Positions 35,700-45,133 of a stretch of 64,000 nt of DNA are shown here, piece after piece. Every line of letters begins with the position of its first letter. Position 1 is the first letter of the stretch. The translations under genes and the position numbers were made by a program. The notes below the pieces were generated by a model, which ran no database searches, was not told the origin of the DNA, and worked only from the letters and a program-made list of their open reading frames with translations. The DNA comes from Zygnema cylindricum (taxonomy: Eukaryota; Streptophyta; Zygnematophyceae; Zygnematales; Zygnemataceae): contig JBBHKE010000295.1 in the NCBI GenBank assembly GCA_037447655.1, forward strand, positions 26,666 to 90,665, written 5' to 3'.

Positions 35700-36158
35700 T
35701 CAGGGAAACTGTAACTTCCCGAGTATGTCGTATGTTTCCTCGCGATACTCCTCGAACTCAAGGCGAAGGGCGTCGAGTTGATGTTGGAGCTGCTCACATC
35801 GGGTCTCAAGCAACGCAATATGATGATCCGCCGCTGCCAACCGCCTCCGAGTGATTCGCTCCCGAACCTGATCCTCCCCTTCCTCGGGTACAACCTCTGT
35901 TAATTCAGGTCGCGGCGGAATGGCCGCCGGTACAGGCTCCTCGGGTGCCGGAATCCGGGGTTCTTCATTTTCAGCCACTGGGGGAACTTCCTCCGCTTCT
36001 TCGTCTGCCGCTTCCCACCGAGGTACTTTCCGTAATTTGAAGGACACGTGTTTCTTTGCAGCTCGGGCCCGCTGCAGAGCATTTTTTCGGGGACCGCTTG
36101 AGTGCTCGTACCTCAGGGGTGACCTTCGCCCTAGAGATGATGTCATGGAGGCGGACAT
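35700..36158 (-). CDS. Family B extra 3' ORF, distal part (basic region plus coiled coil)
   Basis: An open frame of 152 residues just inside the 3' LTR. It begins with a basic stretch (GPRKNALQRARAAKKHVSFK), has a Pro/Glu-rich middle (PRIPAPEEPVPAAIPPRPEL) and ends in a coiled coil with heptad spacing (RRRLAAADHHIALLETRCEQ then LQHQLDALRLEFEEYREE). It does not match Gag or Pol proteins known to me. It probably formed one ORF with the upstream segment before frameshifts. Its position is that of env-like or accessory ORFs, but I see no signal peptide or membrane segment. Function unknown. Confidence 0.6.
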   Translation of the reverse strand: MSASMTSSLGRRSPLRYEHSSGPRKNALQRARAAKKHVSFKLRKVPRWEAADEEAEEVPPVAENEEPRIPAPEEPVPAAIPPRPELTEVVPEEGEDQVRERITRRRLAAADHHIALLETRCEQLQHQLDALRLEFEEYREETYDILGKLQFP

Positions 36159-36191
36159 CCCACGGGTGATAATGACGGAGTAACGGGAACA

Positions 36192-36785
36192 TCAATCCTG
36201 TACCTGTAGTTGTCCTCTACCACTTCCACGAACTGTAAGGCATGAGGGTTTAGCTGCATAACCCTTATGGTTATTTCCCAGGTCTTTTGTTCGCATGAAA
36301 CTCCACGCTGGGTGGGACGGAACGTCGGCACGAATACGGATAGGATCTTCGGGCTTCCCTATACGCCACTCTCCGGGCCACTCCGAGGGGTTCCAATAAA
36401 ATCTTTTGGCGAAGCTGAAGGCGAGGTCCGGATGCTGGGTGTCGACCGGTAGTGGGAAGAGGTAGTCGGGAATTTCCTCTCCCTGTTCACTTTCCTCCTC
36501 CGGATCTCTTCGGTTCCCTCGCAGGAGGAACACATCGTCGCCACTAGGGTATTGTGCCTCTGCCTTCCTTTCCGCGCTTTCAGACGACTGCTCGTCTGCG
36601 GTACTCTCCTTGTTTGGGTCGCGCATCACCTCTAGGTTTGAGGCGCGCTCTTCAATTGGCGGAGGCGTTGGTTCTCGTTCCGGTTCCTCCGCCTCCGATA
36701 GCTCATGTTCTTCTTTAAATTCCTGATCACCTTCCCGAGTGGGTGTATTCAGGGTCCTGTGAGTTTTCTGACCCCTCCCCTCCAC
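36192..36785 (-). CDS. Family B extra 3' ORF, middle part (acidic, Trp-rich segment)
   Basis: A 197-residue frame. The first 130 residues are very acidic (EFKEEHELSEAEEPEREPTP). A compact-looking stretch follows (DLAFSFAKRFYWNPSEWPGE, WRIGKPEDPIRIRADV, HPAWSFMRTKDLGNN) with three Trp, which could be a folded domain. It overlaps the end of the chromodomain ORF in another frame, with continuing acidic composition, so the original ORF was likely continuous. No family recognised. Confidence 0.55.
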   Translation of the reverse strand: MEGRGQKTHRTLNTPTREGDQEFKEEHELSEAEEPEREPTPPPIEERASNLEVMRDPNKESTADEQSSESAERKAEAQYPSGDDVFLLRGNRRDPEEESEQGEEIPDYLFPLPVDTQHPDLAFSFAKRFYWNPSEWPGEWRIGKPEDPIRIRADVPSHPAWSFMRTKDLGNNHKGYAAKPSCLTVRGSGRGQLQVQD

Positions 36786-37884
36786 TGGTCTCTGCCGGTC
36801 CTGCCTCGTTACTGGCGCTTTCCTCAGCTTCCGGCTCCACTTCCACTTCTCTTCGCCTGCTTGCTTCCACCATGGCCTCCGCCACCCTTAACAATCTCTT
36901 GGGACGGTTTGCATCTCCTTGTCCCACCCGTACAAGTCTCCTCTTTTTCGGTGGTGGAGAGGACGACGACGCCATAGACATTGTTGAACCAGTCAATTCC
37001 GGTAATTCAAAAAGCGAAGGTAAACTAACTGTGCGGAGAGAAGCAATTTCCAAGCTTCCGAGACTAGGTTGGTCGTGAGGACGGATGGCGGCTTTATTCA
37101 CGGGGGTTGAGGGTTTCATTTTTGGACTTTGCAAAGCGTCGCAGCGTGCGAGGGTATCGCAGCGTCCATCATTTATAAAACTGCGCTGCTGCGGCGAAAC
37201 CGAGGGTTCGTCGTTACCCACATAGTGAAACACAATTGCGCCGTTGCGCTTTCCTGTCAGCGCAGCGATGGTGCTGCGATCCTCTGACGGCATCGTAACC
37301 ATGTTGCGCTGCGATGGCTGCGCTCGTACAGCGCTGCGGTGTGGTAACATTAACGCTGCGTTCCTTTGCCGCGTCCCCAAGATGATTGCGATGGTTGCGA
37401 CACTGCGATTCGCTCCTTTATTGCGGCCGCTGCGATTGTCCCTCCGGTAAAGTTGAGTGTCCTCACTCTGTTGAAACCGGCGCAGCAACTCCGGAGAATG
37501 CAGACCCCCCTCGTCCACCAAAGAGTCGTCCTCAGTATCGTAGCCCTTCCAACGCACCAAATATTGGGTGGAGTTGGAATTTCGAGAGTGGCGTGACTGA
37601 AGGATCTCTTCCACCTCATACTCGTCCGAGGTTCCCCGAACGGGTGGTAGAGGAGTATTTTGTCGTCGATGAGGGAACATCGAATCACGATCGCGGAAAG
37701 GTTTAAGAAGGGAAACATGGAAGACATTGTGGATATCACAGTCCGTCGGGATATCCAATTTGTAAACCACGTCGCCTACACAGGAAAGAATTGTGAACGG
37801 TCGCGTGAACTTCGGTGTCATGTTCTTAGAGAGGGCACCCGGTAAGGAGAGGTTTGCCATATTAAGGCGGACCTTGTCCCCCAC
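36727..37884 (-). CDS. Family B integrase C-terminus, chromodomain and long tail
   Basis: Residues about 1-70: integrase C-terminal block (GDKVRLNMANLSL, KFTRPFTILSCVGDVVYKL, HNVFHVSLLKPF). Residues about 88-145: chromodomain (YEVEEILQSRHSR, QYLVRWKGYDTEDDSLVDEG, SPELLRRFQ). The usual TWEP of the aromatic cage is replaced by SLVDE, so methyl-lysine binding by this copy is doubtful. The next 240 residues are outside the normal gypsy polyprotein: low-complexity text, a possible nuclear signal (PPPKKRRLVRV) and an acidic Ser/Glu-rich end. Chromodomains tether integration complexes to histone marks. Confidence 0.85.
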   Translation of the reverse strand: MGDKVRLNMANLSLPGALSKNMTPKFTRPFTILSCVGDVVYKLDIPTDCDIHNVFHVSLLKPFRDRDSMFPHRRQNTPLPPVRGTSDEYEVEEILQSRHSRNSNSTQYLVRWKGYDTEDDSLVDEGGLHSPELLRRFQQSEDTQLYRRDNRSGRNKGANRSVATIAIILGTRQRNAALMLPHRSAVRAQPSQRNMVTMPSEDRSTIAALTGKRNGAIVFHYVGNDEPSVSPQQRSFINDGRCDTLARCDALQSPKMKPSTPVNKAAIRPHDQPSLGSLEIASLRTVSLPSLFELPELTGSTMSMASSSSPPPKKRRLVRVGQGDANRPKRLLRVAEAMVEASRRREVEVEPEAEESASNEAGPAETSGGEGSENSQDPEYTHSGR

Positions 37885-38025
37885 GCTAAAGACTGTGTCC
37901 TTCTAGTGAGCGTCGGCCTACGACTTTTGACGACCCTTTGCCATTTGGAGCGCCTTGGCCGCCTTTTCCAGGTTTCCTTGCAGCGTTTTGGCAAAGTTTA
38001 GGGTTGCCGGTGTTTGGTAGTCCGC

Positions 38026-38628
38026 TTACAATAAGTTTTGGGGAAGAGTGAGCTGTCGTCCATTGAGGGAGAATGGTGTAGCATTCGTTGACGAGTGCAC
38101 TGCACTGTTGTATGCTACCTCGATCGCTGTTAAATGGTCCACCCAATCCGTTTGGTGCACCGAGACATAAGCCGGCAATGCTTCCTCCAAAGTTCGATTC
38201 ACCCTTTCAGTCTGACAATCAGTTTGAGGGTGGTAGGTTGTGGACATGGCCAGCTGCGTGCCACATAACGCAAATAGACTTTCCCAAAAGTGGCTCACGA
38301 ATTTACGATCGCGGTCGCTGACGATTTTTGTCGGAAGTCCGTGATGGCGGAATATCTCCCGAAAGAATAAGTCTGCGATATCGCGTGCAGTAGCTGTGGT
38401 GGACGTGGGTAGAAAATGTGCCATTTTTGTCAAGTAATCCACGGCGACAAAGATTGAGTCGTAGCCCTCCTTCGTCCGTGGAAGGGCCACGATGAAATCC
38501 ATCGAGATCGCCTCCCAAGGAACAGATGGTATCGGAAGGGGTTGTAACAGACGTTGGTGCCCTGAGTCGGTTTTGTTCCTATTACAGGAGTCACACGTCC
38601 GGACATGTTCTGCAATGTCTCGAGTCAT
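38026..38628 (-). pseudogene. Family B integrase core
   Basis: Contains CDSCNRNK of the zinc domain and the catalytic core: Asp in MDFIVALP, Asp in SDRDRKF and Glu in TERVNRTLEE, followed by VAYNSAVHSSTNATPFSLN. The usual H(P/Q)TDGQTE reads HPQTDCQTE here, a Gly-to-Cys change beside the catalytic region. It is frameshifted relative to the RT frame upstream and the C-terminus downstream. Confidence 0.9.
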
Positions 38629-40082
38629 GTTTGGCCAATAATACGCCTCAACGACACGTGCGGTTGTTTTATCCCGCCAAAATGTCCACTGAGCGGCTCG
38701 TCGTGACTCATTTTAAGAATCATGTGACGGAGTTCCGTATTTGTTGGCACATAAAGCCGTGTTGTCTTACTCGGTGTGTATGACCACATACAATTGGCGG
38801 TTCGAACGAGTACCTTCCGTTTAATGAGTTCTTTTAGTGCATCATCGTCGCCGTAGGCGGCCTTTATCCGACCTAACCAGTGTTCGTCCACCTGCACCGT
38901 ACTGGTGACTGCGCTGAGTTTCGGATCTTGCGCTGCGGTCGACGCTGCGGCGTCCCCTTTCGCAGAGCTTACGTTCCCAAACTGCGATGCTTGCGGTCGT
39001 TGCGCCGCTACTGGCGCAGCGACTCCGGGTCTTCTTGATAGCGCATCCGCCGGGTTCGTTTTGCCTGGCTTATATTCTATAACAAGTTCCGGACCGAAGG
39101 TCTGTAGAAACGTCATCCAGCGCATTTGTTTCTTGGACAACTTTGGCTGGGTTTGGAGATATTCTAAGGCGTGGTGATCCGTGATAATCGTGATCCGTTT
39201 CCCCTGAACGTAACACTTCCAAACCTCCAGCGCATTGATGATAGCCATTGTCTCTTTCTCATGGGTGGCCCAGTTCAGCTCTGCTGCCTTTAGTTTTCGA
39301 CTAACGTAGGCGATGGGTTGAATGCCTTTCCCTTGATTTTGCATATGGATGGCTCCAATAGCCGTATCGCTAGCGTCGGTAATTATCGTCCAAGGTAAGT
39401 CCGGGTCGGGAACAGCTATCACAGGGGCGGTAACCAACCGCTCCTTTAGCGTGTTAAAGGCTGCCCCTTGTGCCGCTTTCCAATCATAAAGCACGTCATT
39501 CTTGAGCAATTCCGTGAGCGGTGCAGCGATTTTTGCGAAACCTTCGACAAAACGTCGATAGTAAGAGCATAATCCTAGAAAGCTCCGTAACTCCGTAATA
39601 TTCGCCGGCTGCGGCCACTCCTTAACGGTCTTTGTCTTGTTTGGATCCACTGTTATTCCGTCCCGGGTCACCACATGGCCTAAAAAATCAATCTTCTCCT
39701 TGAAGAAGTCACATTTACTTCTTTTTGCGTACAACCTATTTTCCCGAAGGACCTGGAGGACCGTCCGTAAGTGCTTCATATGCTCCTCCTGCGTTTGGCT
39801 ATACACCAGTATGTCGTCTAGGAAGACGATCACAAACGCGTCCAGATATTGCCAAAAGATGGAATTCATTAAATGCATAAAGGTTGCCGGTGCGTTAGTC
39901 AACCCGAACGGCATTACCCAAAACTGGAAATGACCGTAGCGAGTTCTAAACATCGTTTTCTCCAAATCTTCCTTGGCAATTCTAATTTGGTGGTAGCCGC
40001 TCCACAAGTCTATTTTCGAAAAATATTTAGCACCTCGAAGTCGAACCAACAATTCGTCGATCCTCGGCAGGGGGGTTCGCAT
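38625..40082 (-). pseudogene. Family B reverse transcriptase and RNase H
   Basis: A 485-residue frame. RT motifs: [49 protein letters not shown] and the catalytic [10 protein letters not shown] (near 39815). Thumb and connection: [26 protein letters not shown]. RNase [37 protein letters not shown]. The distal end is [16 protein letters not shown] of the integrase zinc domain. This is the best preserved part of the element. The first RT blocks lie upstream in other frames at about 40080-40330. Confidence 0.95.
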
Positions 40083-40385
40083 TCTTCACCGTTAATTTGT
40101 TCAGCGCTCAGTAGTCTACACACATACGGAAACCTCTATCTTTCTTGTTCACAAAGAGAACAGGGGCCCCATACGGTGACTTGCTTGGTTCGATTGCTCC
40201 GGCTTCGACCAACTCCGCGAGTTGCTTTTTCAGTTCGTCCAACTCGGTGTAGCTCATCTTGTACATCCGATTAGCCGGGGTACTGCTCCAAGAACAAGCT
40301 TTATCCTATATTCTACTTCGCGCTTCGGAGGTAATCCTTCGGAAGCTCGGGGGAAATACAACTGCGTACTCCTCGAGAAGTTTTG

Positions 40386-41048
40386 TCACGACTTCCGAGC
40401 CTCTTCGGAAGTCTTTCCAATGTCGTCACTTTCTTTAGAGTCGAAGTCGGGGTTTTTCTTCATCCATTCTTCCGGGATCTCCTCCTTCACCTCCTCTATT
40501 GGCTGGATGACCGCCATACCAACCGTTTCCCCTTTCTTGAGTCCCCTCTTAAGCTGTAAGGCTGAAAGCAGGCATCCCTCTTCCGCTCCCTTACCAGCCG
40601 CTCCCGCTTTTACCTCAAACTCTTCTTCACCTTTCTTCACTCTCATGGCGCCACTTCTCCAATCGATTGTCGGATTCCATTTTTGCTGCCACGGCTTCCC
40701 CAGGATTACCTCATGGTCCCCAAGAGGTAATACATGAAGCGTGTCGTACCATCGGAATTTCCGAATTGCGACGCGTAGCCTCGGGGTACGATGGGTAATC
40801 GATAAGGAGCTGCCGTCGGCCGTTTGTACCGACTGACGATCCTTTAGTACCACAAGAGGAAGTTTCAACCTTTTCACCGTCGCCTCGTTAATGTAGTTAC
40901 CCGATGCTCCGGAGTCCACCATGAAGTTAGCTGCACTCACTCCTATTTGACCCCGAAATATCAAAGGGTCTCCTCCTACACTGGCTAACCTCATAACGGT
41001 AAGTTTTTCCTTTTTGGGACCCTTCCGTTTTGGACACTCTCGAGCCAT
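40386..41048 (-). pseudogene. Family B aspartic protease
   Basis: Opens at the last residues of the zinc knuckle (MARECPKRKG). It contains the retropepsin active site FMVDSGASGNYI, strand blocks (VVLKDRQSVQTADGSSL) and HEVILGKPWQQKWNP, a typical gypsy protease core. It ends in a Lys/Glu-rich linker and stops before RT. The second copy (47802-48152) has the same blocks with point changes. Confidence 0.92.
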
Positions 41049-41096
41049 ATGATCTGGAGAACCGCACTGGAAGCATAGGCCATTTTGCCTCCTCGG

Positions 41097-41939
41097 CTAG
41101 ATTTCCTCGGGGGATAAGTCATTGGTCTTGGTCTTGGTAATTTTCTTCTTTCTTCGCAGGACGTTGACAACTTCCTTATCCTCATTAATTGCGCCGAGCT
41201 CCATAGGGGTTGGATCGTCGTCTCGTCGGTGTCCTCCGCTACTGCTCGACCCGTAGTGATAAGGTCTCCGGAGGTTAAAGTCAACCGAATCGGTCCGCTC
41301 CACAAACTGGATGATTGCCGAGAGAGGAGGAGTCGTGCTTTCCCGAGCAAGCCATTGTTCCACATCTCTACGAATAGACGACTTAAGCCCCTTCACATAG
41401 CGATCCACGGCTTCATCCTCCGTCATCGTAGGTATTTGAACTTTGCACTCCAAGAACCGCTGCGTAAACTCCATCACTGAAGTTCGTTGCTTCAATACTG
41501 CGATCTTATCTCTCGCCGCCTTCACCGTGTTGACGGGCTGCCAAGTGTCGCAGAGGAGTTGAACGAAGAGCGCCTAGATGATCGGTAACTCATTGTCCTC
41601 CACCAATGTTCTCCACCAGGCCCCCGCTGCCCCTTTAAGAAGACCACCCGCGTAGTGAATCTTCTCACGATCCGATAGGCTAGGAAAATTCTCGAGATAG
41701 TTCGCCACGGAGAATAGCCATGAGTCAAGGTTCTTGTGTCTTGCAGGGTCAAACTCGTCGGGAAGCCTTAATTTCGGTCTCCAGGAGTCTCTCTCTATGC
41801 CTCCATGAGGTCGCTCCCCTAGACGAGACTCCAAGGCTGTGACGCTGTTACTCAACTGCCCGTTCTGTAATCTCACACTTTCCAACTCCTTGAGAACTTG
41901 CGCCAACATTTCTGTAGTGGATACGCCGTGTTCATCCAT
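41097..41939 (-). pseudogene. Family B Gag
   Basis: Starts at 41939 (MDEHGVSTTEMLAQVLKELE, coiled coil) and has the Retrotrans_gag blocks DEFDPARHKNLDSWLFSVAN, IHYAGGLLKGAAGAWWRTL, then QRTSVMEFTQRFLECKVQIP and RYVKGLKSSIRRDVEQWL. A TAG near 41574 replaces the TGG present in the second copy. A second TAG after LSPEEI (41099-41097) lies just before the zinc knuckle CFQCGSPDHMAREC and is shared by both copies. Confidence 0.9.
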
Positions 41940-41973
41940 GCTGTCGAGTCAAGGGTAATAGCTCCGATACCAG
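41940..41973 (-). promoter_or_regulatory. Family B primer-binding site
   Basis: On the minus strand TGGTATCGGAGCTATTACCC (41972-41953) lies one base after the LTR. Its first 12 bases differ by one from the plant initiator-Met-tRNA site TGGTATCAGAGC. The leader to the Gag start is only about 34 bp. Confidence 0.85.
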
Positions 41974-42346
41974 TGTAAAAGAGGCAACAATACACCACAA
42001 CACGTCACAATGCACAGCGGAAAACACCAAGGATCTTCCCGTAGCAACAGTAGGAGCACGGTACTAACAGACAAGGTTGCGCTTTATTACTTGGAAGAGA
42101 GTACAAGATTGCGTTGGCTGTGTAGGTCTACTTGAGGTTCTCTATTTACAAGCCCACCTAACTATTTAAACTATCTAACTGCTAGTCATCCTAGTACTGC
42201 ACAGCTATACACGTGGACCTTCACGGTCAACCGAGATCTATCTAAAACTTCCTTGTAGAACTATACAGCTCCATCAACATTCTGCGGCGTTGCTATGCTG
42301 CGCTGCTATGTTGCGGCGCTACCAACTTGCTACGCCGCTAAGTTGC
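41974..42346 (-). repeat. Family B 5' LTR, incomplete
   Basis: Matches the first 373 bp of the LTR at 35172 (+ strand orientation), then departs at AAGTTGC|TGTTGG (42346/42347). The missing outer 110 bp does not follow the inserted sequence directly. Confidence 0.9.
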
Positions 42347-42611
42347 TGTTGGTATTTATGTATTTTCTAGGTCTTTATAATGATAGCAAAAGGCAGAGGC
42401 AGTCTGCCTCTAACTCCCTTTTTCATGCCCCCACACTTGTTGTAGTCACTGATGGCTAAATAGGGAGCTGGAACCATGGTTGCACAGGCCTCTTAGTAAG
42501 ACAGGAGTAGAAATTAGTAGACTTACTAAAAAGATATTTTGGCAGACACAGGATTCGATCCTCTTACCTAGTGTCCGTCTAACGCTTAGTAGTCTTTAGC
42601 TTTATCCAACA
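42347..42611. repeat. 265-bp segment TGTTGG...CCAACA, possible solo LTR or tRNA-derived SINE
   Basis: The segment begins TGTTGGTATTTATG and ends CTTTATCCAACA. These are inverted hexamers like those ending many Copia LTRs. On the minus strand it also has GGATCGAATCC (42549-42559), a near match to the tRNA B box GGTTCGAANCC. It interrupts the family B LTR, but flanking bases (GTTGC and GTGTA) are not a target duplication and the LTR does not resume. Confidence 0.4.
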
Positions 42612-43124
42612 GTGTATAACCAATGTTAAACTATGTAGGATACGTTAAGTATTTAAATGTGTCCTTTGCGGTATGTGTCATTAAACAAATTACGAGACAA
42701 ACTATACATGGAAAGAGATTAGACCGCAGGAAATTCGGACCGCGCGGAATTAACGAAATGACATTTCATTTCGACGGTCCGGATAAAACATTCGATCTGA
42801 ATCGACGGTCGTGGTGCGAGCCGAGATTCCAGAGTGGGCGACGTGGCGTTTTAGGCACTGCCACCGCGGATGACACATGGAGAGTTCCTGCTGGATTGCG
42901 CAATTTCCGAAACACAAGATGACAAGTCCGGATGTGACAAATGTCACAGTATGGGGATGTCGTACATTGACCGTACAGAAAGTACTTCGGAACCTGTACT
43001 TTCGTACAGAAAGTACTCCGGAACTTGTACTTTTGTGTACGGCACAGACATGGCTGGTCCGTACTTCAACTAATTCCATGTTGACGCAGATTTCAACGGT
43101 CAACGCGAAACGATGACCGTTGAA
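42612..43124. other. Unassigned sequence between LTR pieces
   Basis: Moderate GC, no recognised gene. It contains the duplicated phrase CGTACAGAAAGTACT(T/C)CGGAAC(C/T)TGTACTTT (two copies, about 42973-43035), resembling text in 52845-52990 and in the hAT interior. Confidence 0.5.
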
Positions 43125-43384
43125 ATTCAACGGTCAACAAAGATCCTATCCAAAACTCCCTTCTAGAGTTATCCAGTTCAATCTACATTCTGCGACGTTG
43201 CTATGCTACGCTGCTACGGTGCTGCGCCACTAAGGTGCTACGCCGCTAGGTTGCTATGCTGCTATGCTGCGCTGGTCTGGAATCGCAGCTGCGCTGCTCT
43301 GGAATTGCAACTGCGCTGCTCTGAAATCGCAACTATAGCAGCCTAGCCCTAGCCACTAAGTACCCAATTCTATAACCCTGTTAC
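43125..43384 (-). repeat. Family B LTR fragment (third copy, diverged)
   Basis: Runs from CAACGGTCAACAAAGATC through ACATTCTGCGACGTTGCTATG to ACCCTGTTAC, parallel to the outer half of the LTR at 35172-35653. It is more diverged than the other copies and has an extra GCTGCTATG unit. Confidence 0.8.
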
Positions 43385-43690
43385 AGGGGCCAAGGAGGGG
43401 TAGAATGGACGGACGATACACAGAGGGAGGGAGGGGGGAGGGAGGGAGGGAGGGAGGGAGGGAGGGAGGGAGGGAGGGAGGGAGGGAGGGAGGGAAGGTG
43501 GAGGGAGGGAGGGGGGAGAGAGGGGGGAGGGAAGGGGGAGGGTGAGGGGAGGGATGGGGGAGGGGAGGGGGGAGAGGGGAGGGAGGGGGGAAGGGAAGGG
43601 GGGGGGGGGGGGAGGGGGGAGGGAGGGAGGGAGGGAGGGTAGGAGGGAGGGGGGGAAGGAGGGGGAGAGGGAGGGAGATGTGAAATTGGT
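43385..43690. repeat. (GGGA)n / G-rich simple repeat
   Basis: Directly after the LTR fragment, about 300 bp of GGGA and GGGGGA units with a near-perfect (GGGA)n core at 43438-43490. Confidence 0.97.
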
Positions 43691-44084
43691 GATTTGGTAA
43701 GATGTGAAAAATTGAGAATTTAGGATTTGGATTTTTAACATTATGACATTTAATTGATTATGTATGTTGGTGAATTGAGGCATCAAAGACTTATATGTCA
43801 ATGCCTTTAAGTTGGACTAGAAATACGACTAAGAAATATCAAGTTTGTCATAAATAACGCCATTTACCGCCATGTAATGTATACATAATCTGCTACAATA
43901 TCTCATAATCGTCCAAAATTCAAATATGCATTTGTTTTGCCAGACCTTATTTCAGATTGTTTGTAATATGGTTTGAAAAGGCATTAAAGTAAAAAGGTAT
44001 AGTCAAAATAACATCCAGGAAGGGTATGGGAGCATGGAACCCAAGTTAAACCCCTTTAACTTAGAAATAATCAAGGAAAAATCG
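43691..44084. other. AT-rich sequence, nothing recognised
   Basis: No coding, RNA or mobile-element signal seen. Confidence 0.5.
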
Positions 44085-44290
44085 CGATTTTTTACCGATA
44101 TCGGGGGAAAGGGGGTCTGCTGCACATCCGGGGAATAACACTTACAGTTGAGTGTATAGGCCGTACATTTTTCTGTACGGTTTGTCCAGTTATTGCCGAT
44201 AGTTATCGATATCGGTGATATCGCCGATAATAAACGATAAATATTGGTTATTTATCGACGATTTTTCGCGACTAACCGTGCCCGCCCGTA
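44085..44290. repeat. Fragment related to the interior of the hAT element
   Basis: ACAGTTGAGTGTATAGGCCGTACATTTTTCTGTACGG...GTTATTGCCGATAGTTATCG parallels 22290-22370 in the same orientation. No TIR or target duplication is visible, so it is a relic of an older relative. Confidence 0.65.
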
Positions 44291-44386
44291 ACCGAAAAAG
44301 TACAAAATTAATCAATGTACGACGGAATAAGCCAATAATTACGATTTGTCGCGTTCCCTAAGATTTGCGAAATGAATAGTGTACTA

Positions 44387-44923
44387 TACCGCGCATTGTT
44401 ATTAGTGTCAACAACTCTAATTTGGGTTCTTAAAATTTTGATTTTTTTCCTCAAATAGGATACATGATTTTAATTTTTCCTTGACATTAATTAAGGTTCC
44501 GTACAAAATAGCGTAAAGAATGAAAGTACATTATATATAAATATTGTGGTGTACGTTCGATGTCAGACCGTACATAAATGTACCTTTTCAAGTGAAAAGT
44601 TTACAAAAAATGAATTAAATTAGACGCGCACGCATGGGAACGTGCGCTCGAAAACGGGATTAATTTGACACATAAATTAGTCTGACATGTACGGATATAT
44701 AAATTTCACGACGGCGTACGATTTCCAATATTTTGTACAGATACATATATTAATGTGTATAATCGTACAGAAAATATTCCATTTTTTCTGTTCCAAATTA
44801 GCATTAACACCGAAATTACAATAAACCTTTTTTTTTATAATTTTCAAATTCTTAATTAGCATCAATGACGGTAAATTTACTTCCACACTATCTAAACCTT
44901 GACACTAATAACGATGCGCGGTG
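44387..44923. mobile_element. TA-flanked MITE, 537 bp
   Basis: Left end TACCGCGCATTGTTATTAGT and right end, reversed, CACCGCGCATCGTTATTAGT, each bordered by TA (44385-44386 and 44924-44925). The TIRs are about 25 bp with two mismatches. Same terminal family as 5203-5408, with a longer, different interior that resembles 47335-47682. Confidence 0.8.
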
Positions 44924-44925
44924 TA

Positions 44926-45131
44926 GCTATTAGGGTTAATAACTTTTTCGCCACTTAAAACATCTTTTCTCCTTACACATTCCTCCGATTTTCAATTTGA
45001 GACTGCCAATCGGAAGCTGAGAATATTTCCTTTCAATCGCAACCGTCAGATCCACAATCCAGCAAGTGTGTACGGAGAAAGGATGTTTTTATCGACGAAA
45101 AAAACATCAGCCCTAATAGCGATACACGGTG
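44926..45131. mobile_element. Second MITE copy abutting the first, 206 bp
   Basis: Begins GCTATTAGGGTTAATAAC directly after the TA of the preceding element, so about ten terminal bases are missing. The right end is CTAATAGCGATACACGGTG followed by TA. The interior is a foldback of the same GC-poor text as 5203-5408. Confidence 0.7.
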
Positions 45132-45133
45132 TA

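Larger units (their letters stand above)
35172..42346 (-). mobile_element. Ty3/gypsy chromovirus, family B, element 1
   Basis: Minus-strand element with 3' LTR (35172-35653), 5' LTR remnant (41974-42346), primer site, gag, protease, RT, RNase H, integrase and chromodomain. The chromodomain places it with the chromoviruses, which use it to direct integration to particular chromatin. About 2 kb of additional coding sequence lies between chromodomain and 3' LTR. Frames are broken at several points, so it is defective. GC content is well above its surroundings. Confidence 0.92.

Noticed and set aside
35700-36785. Envelope (env-like) gene in the extra 3' region of family B
   Set aside because: No signal peptide, membrane helix, cysteine pattern or fusion-peptide-like segment; the composition is acidic and coiled-coil.
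42347-42611. Clean solo-LTR insertion splitting the family B LTR
   Set aside because: No target duplication (GTTGC versus GTGTA), and the LTR does not resume after it.
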